From NCBI RefSeq assembly GCF_008056315.1, contig NZ_VRKQ01000013.1:1092-56467 (forward strand): a DNA stretch of 55,376 nt. Reading direction: 5' to 3'. Shown here one piece after another: positions 8,706-18,408 of the stretch; the stretch's first letter is position 1, and each line of letters starts with the position of its first letter. The DNA is from Seonamhaeicola maritimus (GTDB lineage: Bacteria > Bacteroidota > Bacteroidia > Flavobacteriales > Flavobacteriaceae). Below the pieces are notes generated by a model. It was given only the letters and a program-made list of their open reading frames with translations. It did not search any database and was not told the origin of the DNA. A program made the position numbers and the translations under genes.

Positions 8706-9007
8706 AGCCCATATAATAATTATCTAATTGCGTACTATTGATATACAATGAATAAAAAGTATGTAAAATACTACAATATATTCGATGAAATGCGCTTAAA
8801 AGTTAAAATACATCGATGAAATGCATAAATAATTAAATGAATGCTTCTCTGTTCAAAAAAAAATAACGATATTTACCTCGTTTAATTGTGTCTATATAGG
8901 TTGAATTACATTATAAATACAATTAAACTTACAATCTCAATTATTTTATTAAGAATTGTAACAAGATATATTTCTTTTAATAGCCCCAATAAAAGAATTT
9001 ATTAAAA
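8706..9007 (+). promoter_or_regulatory. sprB upstream region with direct repeat of TCGATGAAATGC
   Basis: No gene fits here. The 12-base sequence TCGATGAAATGC occurs twice on the same strand, at 8782-8793 and 8813-8824, 31 bp apart (about three helical turns). An AAAATAC sequence precedes both copies. No exact TAnnTTTG element is seen; TAATTGTG at 8883-8890 is the nearest match. The arrangement suggests a regulated promoter with two protein sites on one face of the DNA. Confidence 0.5.
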
Positions 9008-12000
9008 ATGACTGCCATGAAGAAAACTACTTATGTAAACTTTGGACTTGTTGTTATATTTCTTTTGCTGAGCATTCCTTTGTTTGCACAGACTTATGAC
9101 CCATTTACTGAGAGAGAAAAGATTGAGGTAAGGGGAAGTATGTTGGTTGTTGGTAATTCTATTATTGGTCAAGATAATTTACCTTTTAATGATCTTACTA
9201 GGGATAATCAAGATGTTGATATGAGATATATCGATATCGATTCTGATGCTACTACTTTTAGTTCCAGTAGTGCAGAAATACAATTACCACCTCATGAAGA
9301 TGGAAGTCCAACAGATTGTTATAGAGTTGTATATGCTGGTCTTTATTGGGCGGCATCACTTCAATCTGGAGATAGAAGTGATATTAACCAAATAAAATTT
9401 AAGTTGGCCGGAAGTTCTTCATATATCGATATTACAGGAGAAATTATTTATGATGCCATTACTAGTCCAATAATAGCTGAAACTGGAGAGCCAGGAAATA
9501 CGCCTTATGCTTGTTATGCGGATGTAACTAATTTATTCAATGGACTTACAGATATAGAAGGTAATTATACAGTAGCCAATGTTACTTCCAGTGAAGGATT
9601 TAACAATTCTACGGGATTATCTGCAGGATGGACACTTCTATTAATTTACGAGGATCCAGAACTTTATACAAAATCGTTCACCATTTTTGATGGTTTTAGC
9701 CATATTTTTGATGGTCATCAAGAAACCATTAATGTAACTGGCTTCCGAACACCTCCTGCTGGAAATATCGATTTACAATTTGCCTATGGGGCCTTGGATG
9801 GCGATCGTACCAAAAGTGCCACCAAATTAGAAATAAACGGTAAAGAAGTAACTACACAATTAAGGTCAGCCAATAAATTTTTTGGTTCTGTAATAGAAAA
9901 TCTTGGTTACGATGGTAACCCTAACCCACCAAGTCTCATTTATCCTAGAAATCCGCAAAGTGAGAATACATTAGGCTATGATACAGGTCTCTTGGAAATC
10001 ATTAATTCAGAACCAGAATTCATAAGGAATGACGATACGGCTGCCGATTTCAGACTTCAGGTTGCAAGGGGGCAAGCCGACCCTATTTTTGCTTTTATGA
10101 GTGCATTTGGTGTGGACATAATTGCTCCGGATATAGATCTTATCAAAACTGTTGAGGATGCTGCTGGTAATGACATTGGAGGAGGTAACGTTTTTTTAGG
10201 TCAACAGTTGTTTTACGAAATTAATTACCAAAGTACAGGAAATGATAATATCACAGAGTTTACTATTAAAGATGTTCTTCCAGTAAATATAATCTTCGAT
10301 CCTAATACAGATATAGATTTAACCAATGCTGGTGGAGCAACTTTACAATCTTACGACCCAGTTACAAGAACCTTAATTTTTGATATACCAGATGAGTCTG
10401 TTGAAGTTAATGATCCTGTTTTTACAATTCGTTTGGCGGTTAGGGTAGTACCAGATTGTTATGATTTAAGTACAGCTTGTTCTAACGAAATTAGAAATCA
10501 AGCTTTTGCTACTTATAGAGGTGTTATAAATCCAACTATCATAGAAGAAGAAGGAAGTTTTGCTATAACCACCTGTTTAAGTGATCCGGGAACAACAAAC
10601 TTTTTAGTAGATATTAGTAATTGTGATTTCCAACGTCAGGAAATATTATGTGGTAGTAGTGTAGATTTAATTGCTGCTGATGGTTATGATAGTTATTCAT
10701 GGTCAACAAGCCCAACGGGAACACCAGTAATTGGGACAGGACGAACTTATACCGCAACCGCAACTGGTTCTTATTATGTTACTAATACAACCTCAGCTAC
10801 TTGTATTTCTATTGAAGAGCAAATTGATGTTGTGGTCTACGGAAGTTCGGTTTCTAACCCTGTTATTCCATTTGCAGATGTGGTTTCAATATGTCCTAAT
10901 GATGGAAAGGAATTACCCAAAATATTTTTGTGTGGAGCTAATGCTATCAGAGAAATAACTACAGGAATAAGTGATGCGACTTCTATTGTTTGGGAACAAC
11001 TAAATGAAGGAAGCTGTGCGCCAATTGGTATTGATGATTGTGCTAATGAAGATACATCCTGTACATGGACACAAGTTGGTACTGGACCAGATTTCACTGC
11101 TAACACTTCAGGGCAATTTAGAATAGTATTGAATTATCCGGGTGGATGTTTTCATATTTTTTATTTTAATGTATATCAAAATTTACTAAACCCAACGGCT
11201 ACATCCAGAGATATTTTATGTACAACTCCGGGTGAAATTACAGTAGGAGGTGTACCATCTGGCTATGAATATAGCTTAAATCAGAATGGACCTTATCAGC
11301 CTTCAAATGTTTTTAGTGTTAATACGCCAGGATTATATACAGTTTATATAAGACAAGTTGGTGTGCCAACCAATCCATGTATATTTTCTGTGCCAGATGT
11401 TTTAGTAAGACAAAGAGATTTTACGGTGTCAACTATAATACAGCAGCCCGATTGTAATGGCGGTTTTGGAACTATTATCTTACAAGCCAATGATGCCTTA
11501 CCACAATATTACTTCAGTATTTATGAAGGGGCAACACTTGTTAATAGCGTTGGACCTATAAATGCCAATGATTATACCTTTGATAATTTAGGAGGAGGGA
11601 CCTATACTGTTAATGTTAGTACTGATGATGGGTGTACATATTCCGAAGTTATTGATATTATTCAACCACCGTTATTGGATGTAACTGCGGCCATCACACA
11701 ACCATTAACCTGTTCAGATGGAGAGATAACAATTTACCCGGTTGGAGGAACAGCTCCTTATATTTATTACATTAACAGTACCACAGATTCCCAAAACGAT
11801 CCGGTTTATGTGGTGACAACCCCTGGAGTCTATAATATCACGGTTTTTGATGCTAATAATTGTTCCGCATCAACATCCATAATTGTAGATGCTATTTTAC
11901 CTCCAGAATTTACAATAAACCAAAATAATATTTTGTGTGCCGATGATCTTAATAGTGGTTCTATCAATATTAATGTTACCAATGCGAATGGAAATAGCTT

Positions 12001-15000
12001 AAGATACAGTATTGACAATGGTGTTACATATTTTAGTTCACCTATATTTACAGGGCTTTCGGCAGGAACTTACGATGTGGTTGTAGAATACACATATGGT
12101 ACAGATGTTTGTACAACGGTGCCACGGCCAATAACAATTACCGTTGCGGCTGGTATTAACGGAACAGCTACATTAACAACACCTTATACCTGTACAACTA
12201 ATGGCGTAATTACCGTTTCTGGTGTTACTGGAGGAACAGCTCCTTATACGTATAGTATTGATGGTGTAAACTTTCAGGCAGGAACAACATTCACGGGATT
12301 AACAGATGGAACATATACTGTTACTATAATGGATGCTAGTGGTTGTAGTTCAAATTTGGCTCCTATTACTATTGCTCCATTAAACCCTCCAGTAGATTTA
12401 GATTTCAGTCATACAGCGCTGAGCTGTCCGACAAATACAACTACTGTTACAGTAGTAGCTATTGGAGGTACCATACCATTAGAATATCAAATTATAGCTC
12501 CTGCTAGTGCAGTATCAACGTATCAATCAACCAATACATTTGCGGGATTATCACCGGGAACGTATACATTTCAAGTTAGAGATGCTAATGATTGTACTTA
12601 TGTGGAGTCTTATTCAATTGCACCGCTACCACCTGTAACGGTTAATATGGTTCTGACTTCAGATTTAAATTGTACGGCTTCACCTGATGCTGTGATTACT
12701 GGAACAGTAGGAGGAGGAACCTCACCTTACAATTACACCGTTTCCTTTAATGGTGGTGCTTTTGGGACATCTACGTCAATTACGGGAACAACTTTTACTT
12801 ATACAACACCTAATAATGGAACTTACGAATTTGAAATTACAGATGCTTTAGGATGTACAGTACAGTCTGGAGTAACAGATGTAAATAGTATTTCATTACC
12901 TGAAATTACTGGGGTTACACTAATTCAACCTATACTTTGTAATGGAGATAATAATGCTGCTATTGATGTTGCAATTAATAATGCCGTAGGCGTACCACCA
13001 TTTGTTATAAATGTAAACAATGATACAACTGGAACCAATTATGGTACACAAACTTCTGGATTACCAGCAGGAGATTATACTATTACATTGACTGATGCTA
13101 ATTCTTGTACAGATACTGAAACCATAACCATTTCTGAACCAACGCCTATTAATGTTGCACATCATGCCGTTGATATATCTTGTAGTGGTGGGGTAACATC
13201 ACAGGGAGAAGTAGTAATAGATAATGTAACAGGAGGAACAGCTCCTTATGATTACTATGTTACAGGGTCTAACGGATATGCCTCTTCTCAATTAAACGTA
13301 ACCGGAGCATCACCTATTACTTTTACAGTACTAAATTTTGGACTGTATGAAATTAATGTAGTAGATGCCAACGGATGTTCGGTATTAACTCAAGATGTTT
13401 TAGTAGCATCTCCACCTAGTGATTTGGATATTTCAATTAACGCGACTGCAGATTGTACCACAGGTGGACAAGCAGTTGTTAGTATTGGAAGCAGCTTAGT
13501 GAGTACAGGGCCATTTTTCTTTGCTATTTATCAAGGACCAGCTACGGTTTATCCTGCTGGAACTTGGTTGCCAGAAGATAGTCCAGGAAGTCAATCGGCA
13601 ACATTTACAGCATTAACGCCAGGACTTACATATACCTTTGTTGTTTATGATGATTCAACTGGTTGTTCTTACTATGAAACAGCTTCAGCTCCTGTGCCTA
13701 CAAATTCGACATTAACAACAACTGCTTTAACATCAAATAATATTACCTGTGTGGGTAGTGCAGATGGCAGTGTGTCATTCACAATAAATAGTGTGTATGG
13801 AGTTGCTACTAATGTTGACTATGAAGTGATAGAATCTTTATCATTAGCTTCTACTAGTGTTAGTGGTTCCGGAGTTGTTCCGGCAGGAGGAACCTTGTCA
13901 GTTTCTAATTTGGGACCGCTTTCTTTTGGAACTTACACCGTTTTAATAACTGAAACTTCAGGGCCAAATGCAGGTTGTAGTGTCATTTCAATTCCTTTTA
14001 ATATTACAGAGTCGGCTTTAGATTTGAGTCTTTCAACTTCAATTGATAATAACGCTAATTGTAATCCTAATTCAGGACAAATAAGTGCTATAGCTCAAAA
14101 TGGTACAGCGCCTTATTTATATCAAATAACAACCTCGGCTACACCGCCGCCAGTTGGAGATCCTTCATGGGCATCGGTAAGCACCTTTAATGTGGATGCT
14201 AACACATATTATGTGCATGTTAAAGACGCATATAACTGTATTAGAACTACACCAGCAATTATAATACCATTGGATATAGATCCGGTTATATCAGCCACAA
14301 GTACAAATCAATGTACGGCGTCTGAAGGTAATTTTACTATAGATGTTTCTTTAATAACTCCCGGAATAGCTCCCTATAGCTTTAGTGTTGATGGAGGCGC
14401 ATTTCAAACAAGAACATTGCCCTTTACTTTATCTAATTTATCTTCTGGAACGCATACCATTGAAGTTCAAGATGCTAATGGTTGTGGAAATTCAGTTTCG
14501 GTAGACATTGTACCACCATTAAATATTATTCCAAGTGTAACTACGTTACCAACATGTAATGATGATGATGGTGAAATTACAGTTACAGATTCTGGTGGTT
14601 CGGGAACATATACTTACAGTATTAGTCCAAACCCAGCATCTGTTAGTCTATCTGGGAATGTCTTCTCAGGTGTTCCATCAGGAACTTATACAGTAACTAT
14701 TACGGATATGGTAACAAGTTGTACTACTAATGTTAGTGTTGTTGTGCCTGCAGCTATACCATTAAGTTTAGAAACTACGGCATCACCTGTAACTTGTTTT
14801 GGAGATAATGATGGGACTATAGAAGTTAACATTACTGGATATTCAGGGGCTTATGATTACGAAGTATTTGATAGTTCAAGTAATTCAGTATTTGGAGTAC
14901 TGTCTGGAAATACAAGTACGAATCCTTTAATAATTGCTGGATTATTAGCCGATAGCTATACAATTACGGTTACTGAAACAGGTAGTCCGTTTTGTTCTAC

Positions 15001-17281
15001 AACCTCAGGTACTATTACAGTAGCTACACCTTTAAGTCCTTTAACTGTAGTTGCCTCAGAAACATCTAATGTAACTTGTGATGATAATAATGGAACTATC
15101 ACTGCCGTTGCAAGTGATGGTTGGGGAACTTATGAATACGAATTAACAGGAGCAGCCACTGTGGCGTATTCATCTAATGGAACATTTACGAATTTATCTG
15201 CTGGCAGTTACACTGTAAATGTAAGAGATGCTGGTGGGTGTATTGCTTCAAGCAATGTGACACTTACATTACCTACTCCAATAGATGCAACTATTGCAGC
15301 TACACCATCTTTATTATCATGCTTTGGAGATAACAATGCCACTATTACGGTTAGTGGTGTTACAGGAGGTCAAGGAACTAATTATTCATATACCTTAAAC
15401 ATGTTGGCTCCAGTAGTGAGTTCGTCAGGACCACAAACATCATCGGTGTTCAATAGTTTAGGTATGGGAACTTACAATGTGACCGTTACTGATGGGTATA
15501 ATTGTCAGTTTATAACGGCCAATGTTACTATAACCGAACCAACTCAGATAGTAGCAGATTTAGTCTTAGCAACATCTCAAACTTGTAATACAAATGCTTC
15601 CTTAACCTTAAGTGCAACTGGAGGAACTGGTACTTATGATTATAGTGATACTATGAGTTTTATATCAATTTTAGGATCATTTAATTCTTCCATAACATTC
15701 CCTGTTACTCCTGGTAGTTACAGATATTATGTTAGAGATGCCAATGGTTGTGTATCGGTTGTTTCAAATGAAATTACTATTGACCCGTTGCCAACCTTAA
15801 CTATTGATTTAGACATTAATAATGCCACTATAAACTGTGCAGGAGATAACACAGGTGTTATTGTTGCTGAAGCTGCAGGTGGACTAGGTAACTACATTTA
15901 TACATTACAAGATGGTGCTGGAAATGACTTAACTGGAGCAACCCAAAATACCCCAGGAGTCTTTACAGATCTTCCTATAGGAACTTATCAAGTACAAGTA
16001 GATAGTGGTGACTGTTTAACTACATCTGCAATGGTTACTATAACAGAACCTAGTTTACCTTTGCAAGTAAACTTTACAATTACTGATGTAACCTGTAACG
16101 GTAGTAATGATGGTGTTTTAGAAATAATTGCCACTGGAGGAACCGGAGTTATTAAATATGCCATTTCACCACAATTAAATCAGTTTTTTGAAGAAGCTAT
16201 TTTTGAAGATTTAGCGCCGGGTAATTATCAAGCTATGGCTCAAGATGAGTTAGGTTGTTTTGAAATTTTTGATTTTACGGTTAGTGAACCTACACCTGTA
16301 ATGATAATTATAGTTCCTAATTCAATAATGCCAGAAGTTTGTGAGGGTGATCTTAATGGAGCCTTCAGTATTGATATCGCAGGAGGAACATTACCATATA
16401 GCGCGGCATTAGATGATATTAATGGTACTTATACAACTGGAGGAGCTACTCAAACTATTTTTGATTTTACTGGATTAATTGGTGGGGATCATATTGTTTA
16501 TGTACTAGATGCCGAAGGTTGTGAGTCAGAGTGGAATATTACATTCCCAGAATCTGTAAGATTAGACCCTTCGGTTGAGGTTGATTACTGTACAGACATA
16601 TATGATGCTAGTAGTAACTCTGTTACGGTAAGTATAGATTCTAGTGTAGATCCTTCAGAGGTTGATTATTCATTAGATGGTATAAACTTTCAAACTAATA
16701 ATGTGTTTATTGATGTTGCTACTGGCTCAAATCAATCAATCACAGTAAGACATTCAAACGGATGTGAACAACAAGTATTCTTTGATATAAATCAGTATGA
16801 CCCATTACAGATAGCTATTAGTGATGGAAATATTAATGAGATTATATCGGCTGTATCCGGAGGCTCAGGGGATTATGAATATGCTATTCAACGTATTAAT
16901 TCTGTTGATTTTGAACCATATCAAGATACAGGAACTTTCATTATCTACGAATCGGGAACTTATACAATACAAGTCACAGATAGTAATGGCTGTGTAGCTT
17001 CCGCTTCAAGACATTTTGAATTTGTTGATGTTTGTATTACAAATTATTTTGTCCCAAGAGACGGTGGATGGGGGCCAGGTTGTACCTCACAGTATAGAAA
17101 CTTGACCTTTGATATTTTTGATAGATATGGTCGTAAAATAGCTACTCTTGGTGTTGACGAAAAATGGGACGGAACCTATAATGGTAAAGAATTACCTACT
17201 GGTGATTACTGGTATGTTGTTAAGCTTAATGCTCAAAAAGACAAAAGAGACTTTGTAGGCCATTTTACGCTATACAGGTAA
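9008..17281 (+). CDS. sprB: SprB-type giant mobile surface adhesin for gliding
   Basis: A 2757-residue secreted protein. A signal peptide ends at LFAQ; the ATG at 9017 (MKKTTYVN) is a possible alternative start three codons in. Residues ~30-375 are a conserved N-terminal domain, ~375-510 a DUF11-like domain (IDLIKTV, IKDVLPVNI), and from ~770 to ~2640 about 22 tandem SprB repeats. Each repeat has Cys near its beginning, a GGTAPY-type turn, GTYTVTVTD-like strand and a second Cys (D-x-x-G-C), so each may hold a disulfide. The C-terminal ~85 residues (ITNYFVPRDGG... to HFTLYR) look like the T9SS type B sorting domain, but the common PNGDGxND motif is absent. In F. johnsoniae SprB moves along the cell surface and pulls the cell; that protein is about 6500 residues, so this is a shorter version. 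sprF follows after 12 bases. Confidence 0.8.
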   Translation: MTAMKKTTYVNFGLVVIFLLLSIPLFAQTYDPFTEREKIEVRGSMLVVGNSIIGQDNLPFNDLTRDNQDVDMRYIDIDSDATTFSSSSAEIQLPPHEDGSPTDCYRVVYAGLYWAASLQSGDRSDINQIKFKLAGSSSYIDITGEIIYDAITSPIIAETGEPGNTPYACYADVTNLFNGLTDIEGNYTVANVTSSEGFNNSTGLSAGWTLLLIYEDPELYTKSFTIFDGFSHIFDGHQETINVTGFRTPPAGNIDLQFAYGALDGDRTKSATKLEINGKEVTTQLRSANKFFGSVIENLGYDGNPNPPSLIYPRNPQSENTLGYDTGLLEIINSEPEFIRNDDTAADFRLQVARGQADPIFAFMSAFGVDIIAPDIDLIKTVEDAAGNDIGGGNVFLGQQLFYEINYQSTGNDNITEFTIKDVLPVNIIFDPNTDIDLTNAGGATLQSYDPVTRTLIFDIPDESVEVNDPVFTIRLAVRVVPDCYDLSTACSNEIRNQAFATYRGVINPTIIEEEGSFAITTCLSDPGTTNFLVDISNCDFQRQEILCGSSVDLIAADGYDSYSWSTSPTGTPVIGTGRTYTATATGSYYVTNTTSATCISIEEQIDVVVYGSSVSNPVIPFADVVSICPNDGKELPKIFLCGANAIREITTGISDATSIVWEQLNEGSCAPIGIDDCANEDTSCTWTQVGTGPDFTANTSGQFRIVLNYPGGCFHIFYFNVYQNLLNPTATSRDILCTTPGEITVGGVPSGYEYSLNQNGPYQPSNVFSVNTPGLYTVYIRQVGVPTNPCIFSVPDVLVRQRDFTVSTIIQQPDCNGGFGTIILQANDALPQYYFSIYEGATLVNSVGPINANDYTFDNLGGGTYTVNVSTDDGCTYSEVIDIIQPPLLDVTAAITQPLTCSDGEITIYPVGGTAPYIYYINSTTDSQNDPVYVVTTPGVYNITVFDANNCSASTSIIVDAILPPEFTINQNNILCADDLNSGSININVTNANGNSLRYSIDNGVTYFSSPIFTGLSAGTYDVVVEYTYGTDVCTTVPRPITITVAAGINGTATLTTPYTCTTNGVITVSGVTGGTAPYTYSIDGVNFQAGTTFTGLTDGTYTVTIMDASGCSSNLAPITIAPLNPPVDLDFSHTALSCPTNTTTVTVVAIGGTIPLEYQIIAPASAVSTYQSTNTFAGLSPGTYTFQVRDANDCTYVESYSIAPLPPVTVNMVLTSDLNCTASPDAVITGTVGGGTSPYNYTVSFNGGAFGTSTSITGTTFTYTTPNNGTYEFEITDALGCTVQSGVTDVNSISLPEITGVTLIQPILCNGDNNAAIDVAINNAVGVPPFVINVNNDTTGTNYGTQTSGLPAGDYTITLTDANSCTDTETITISEPTPINVAHHAVDISCSGGVTSQGEVVIDNVTGGTAPYDYYVTGSNGYASSQLNVTGASPITFTVLNFGLYEINVVDANGCSVLTQDVLVASPPSDLDISINATADCTTGGQAVVSIGSSLVSTGPFFFAIYQGPATVYPAGTWLPEDSPGSQSATFTALTPGLTYTFVVYDDSTGCSYYETASAPVPTNSTLTTTALTSNNITCVGSADGSVSFTINSVYGVATNVDYEVIESLSLASTSVSGSGVVPAGGTLSVSNLGPLSFGTYTVLITETSGPNAGCSVISIPFNITESALDLSLSTSIDNNANCNPNSGQISAIAQNGTAPYLYQITTSATPPPVGDPSWASVSTFNVDANTYYVHVKDAYNCIRTTPAIIIPLDIDPVISATSTNQCTASEGNFTIDVSLITPGIAPYSFSVDGGAFQTRTLPFTLSNLSSGTHTIEVQDANGCGNSVSVDIVPPLNIIPSVTTLPTCNDDDGEITVTDSGGSGTYTYSISPNPASVSLSGNVFSGVPSGTYTVTITDMVTSCTTNVSVVVPAAIPLSLETTASPVTCFGDNDGTIEVNITGYSGAYDYEVFDSSSNSVFGVLSGNTSTNPLIIAGLLADSYTITVTETGSPFCSTTSGTITVATPLSPLTVVASETSNVTCDDNNGTITAVASDGWGTYEYELTGAATVAYSSNGTFTNLSAGSYTVNVRDAGGCIASSNVTLTLPTPIDATIAATPSLLSCFGDNNATITVSGVTGGQGTNYSYTLNMLAPVVSSSGPQTSSVFNSLGMGTYNVTVTDGYNCQFITANVTITEPTQIVADLVLATSQTCNTNASLTLSATGGTGTYDYSDTMSFISILGSFNSSITFPVTPGSYRYYVRDANGCVSVVSNEITIDPLPTLTIDLDINNATINCAGDNTGVIVAEAAGGLGNYIYTLQDGAGNDLTGATQNTPGVFTDLPIGTYQVQVDSGDCLTTSAMVTITEPSLPLQVNFTITDVTCNGSNDGVLEIIATGGTGVIKYAISPQLNQFFEEAIFEDLAPGNYQAMAQDELGCFEIFDFTVSEPTPVMIIIVPNSIMPEVCEGDLNGAFSIDIAGGTLPYSAALDDINGTYTTGGATQTIFDFTGLIGGDHIVYVLDAEGCESEWNITFPESVRLDPSVEVDYCTDIYDASSNSVTVSIDSSVDPSEVDYSLDGINFQTNNVFIDVATGSNQSITVRHSNGCEQQVFFDINQYDPLQIAISDGNINEIISAVSGGSGDYEYAIQRINSVDFEPYQDTGTFIIYESGTYTIQVTDSNGCVASASRHFEFVDVCITNYFVPRDGGWGPGCTSQYRNLTFDIFDRYGRKIATLGVDEKWDGTYNGKELPTGDYWYVVKLNAQKDKRDFVGHFTLYR

Positions 17282-17293
17282 ATAAACAAGATT

Positions 17294-18286
17294 ATGATTA
17301 AAAAGACCCTCATATATATAATGTTTGTATTCATAGCAAGTAGTTATGGACAAGAACTTAATCTACCTGTATTTACTCAATATTTGGCAGATAATAATTT
17401 TGTGGTGTCTCCAACCTACGCTGGTATTGGTGATAACGTAAAATTAAGAGCTAATGGATTGACTCAATGGGTAGGTATTAAAGGAGCTCCTGATAATCAA
17501 TCATTCTATGGAGACGTAAGAATTGCAGATAGAACAGGAGTAGGGCTTTCTTTATACAATGATAGAAATGGTAATACCATTCAAACGGGAGCTAAATTTT
17601 CTTTTGCACATCATTTAGTGTTAGATTATTATTCAAAGATGTATTTGTCTTTTGGGATTTCGTATAACATTAATAATTTTAGAATTGACACGCATAACTT
17701 TAATAATAATGGAAACCCTGCTTATCAGTTTGCTCCTCCAACGGACCCAAGACGCACTACTAACCACAACTTTGACGTTGGAGCCCTTTACAGATTAAAA
17801 GGTTTCTTCTTCAGTTTAAACCTAAATAATGTATTAGATAAAGATTTTGATTCATCTGAGCGTGTGTTTGAGCCAAACCTTCTTTTAAATTATCAAATAT
17901 ATTCTGGGTATACTTTTAGAGGTACAATACATAAAAGGAATCGTTTAGAGTTTGAACCTTCTATTTTCTACCAGATGTTTACTAGTGATAAGCGCTCCGC
18001 AACGGATGTTAATTTTAAATTCAGAAAATATGACAGAAATGATGATTATTTCTGGGGAGGAATATCCTATCGCTTCCTTAATGATCAATTCTTAAAGCCT
18101 TTAAACATTGGTCCTATGGTAGGATTTAAGAAATCTCTTTTCTATTTTGGTTATGCTTATCAAGTTACTACCAACGATTTGTCAGGATATAATTCAGGAA
18201 CCCACGTAGTTACTGTGGGGATTGACTTCTTGCAAGGAATTAGTAATTGTCCTTGTACACAAAGTGCTACGCGCAGTAATAATTAA
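17294..18286 (+). CDS. sprF: SprF, outer-membrane protein for SprB secretion
   Basis: A 330-residue PorP/SprF family protein with a signal peptide (ending SSYGQ). Family features are LPVFTQYLADNNFVVSPTYAG at the N-terminus, GLTQWVGIKGAP, and alternating strands ending in FFYGYAYQ- and HVVTVGIDF-like segments (here LFYFGYAYQVT and HVVTVGIDFLQG). In F. johnsoniae SprF is needed to get SprB onto the surface. It follows sprB by 12 bases with no terminator between, so the two are co-transcribed. The last residues contain CPC, a small cysteine pair at the C-terminus. Confidence 0.85.
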   Translation: MIKKTLIYIMFVFIASSYGQELNLPVFTQYLADNNFVVSPTYAGIGDNVKLRANGLTQWVGIKGAPDNQSFYGDVRIADRTGVGLSLYNDRNGNTIQTGAKFSFAHHLVLDYYSKMYLSFGISYNINNFRIDTHNFNNNGNPAYQFAPPTDPRRTTNHNFDVGALYRLKGFFFSLNLNNVLDKDFDSSERVFEPNLLLNYQIYSGYTFRGTIHKRNRLEFEPSIFYQMFTSDKRSATDVNFKFRKYDRNDDYFWGGISYRFLNDQFLKPLNIGPMVGFKKSLFYFGYAYQVTTNDLSGYNSGTHVVTVGIDFLQGISNCPCTQSATRSNN

Positions 18287-18377
18287 ACTTTCTTCAATAA
18301 AGTGAATTGTAGATTTTTAACCTAAATATTAAAGGAAATTTAGAGTATACAGATTCGTTTTTATTTTTTAAATAGAA

Positions 18378-18385
18378 TATATTTG
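18378..18385 (+). promoter_or_regulatory. Promoter -7 element of ppk1-ppx
   Basis: TATATTTG, exact match to TAnnTTTG. A start near 18392 leaves about 17 bases before the ATG at 18409 and supports that start over the TTG at 18400. Confidence 0.5.
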
Positions 18386-18408
18386 TTAGGAAATTAATCT
18401 TGACATAT

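Noticed and set aside
9008-17281. DNA-level tandem repeats or CRISPR-like array inside sprB
   Set aside because: The repeats are protein-level and diverged; no repeated DNA with regular spacers was seen.
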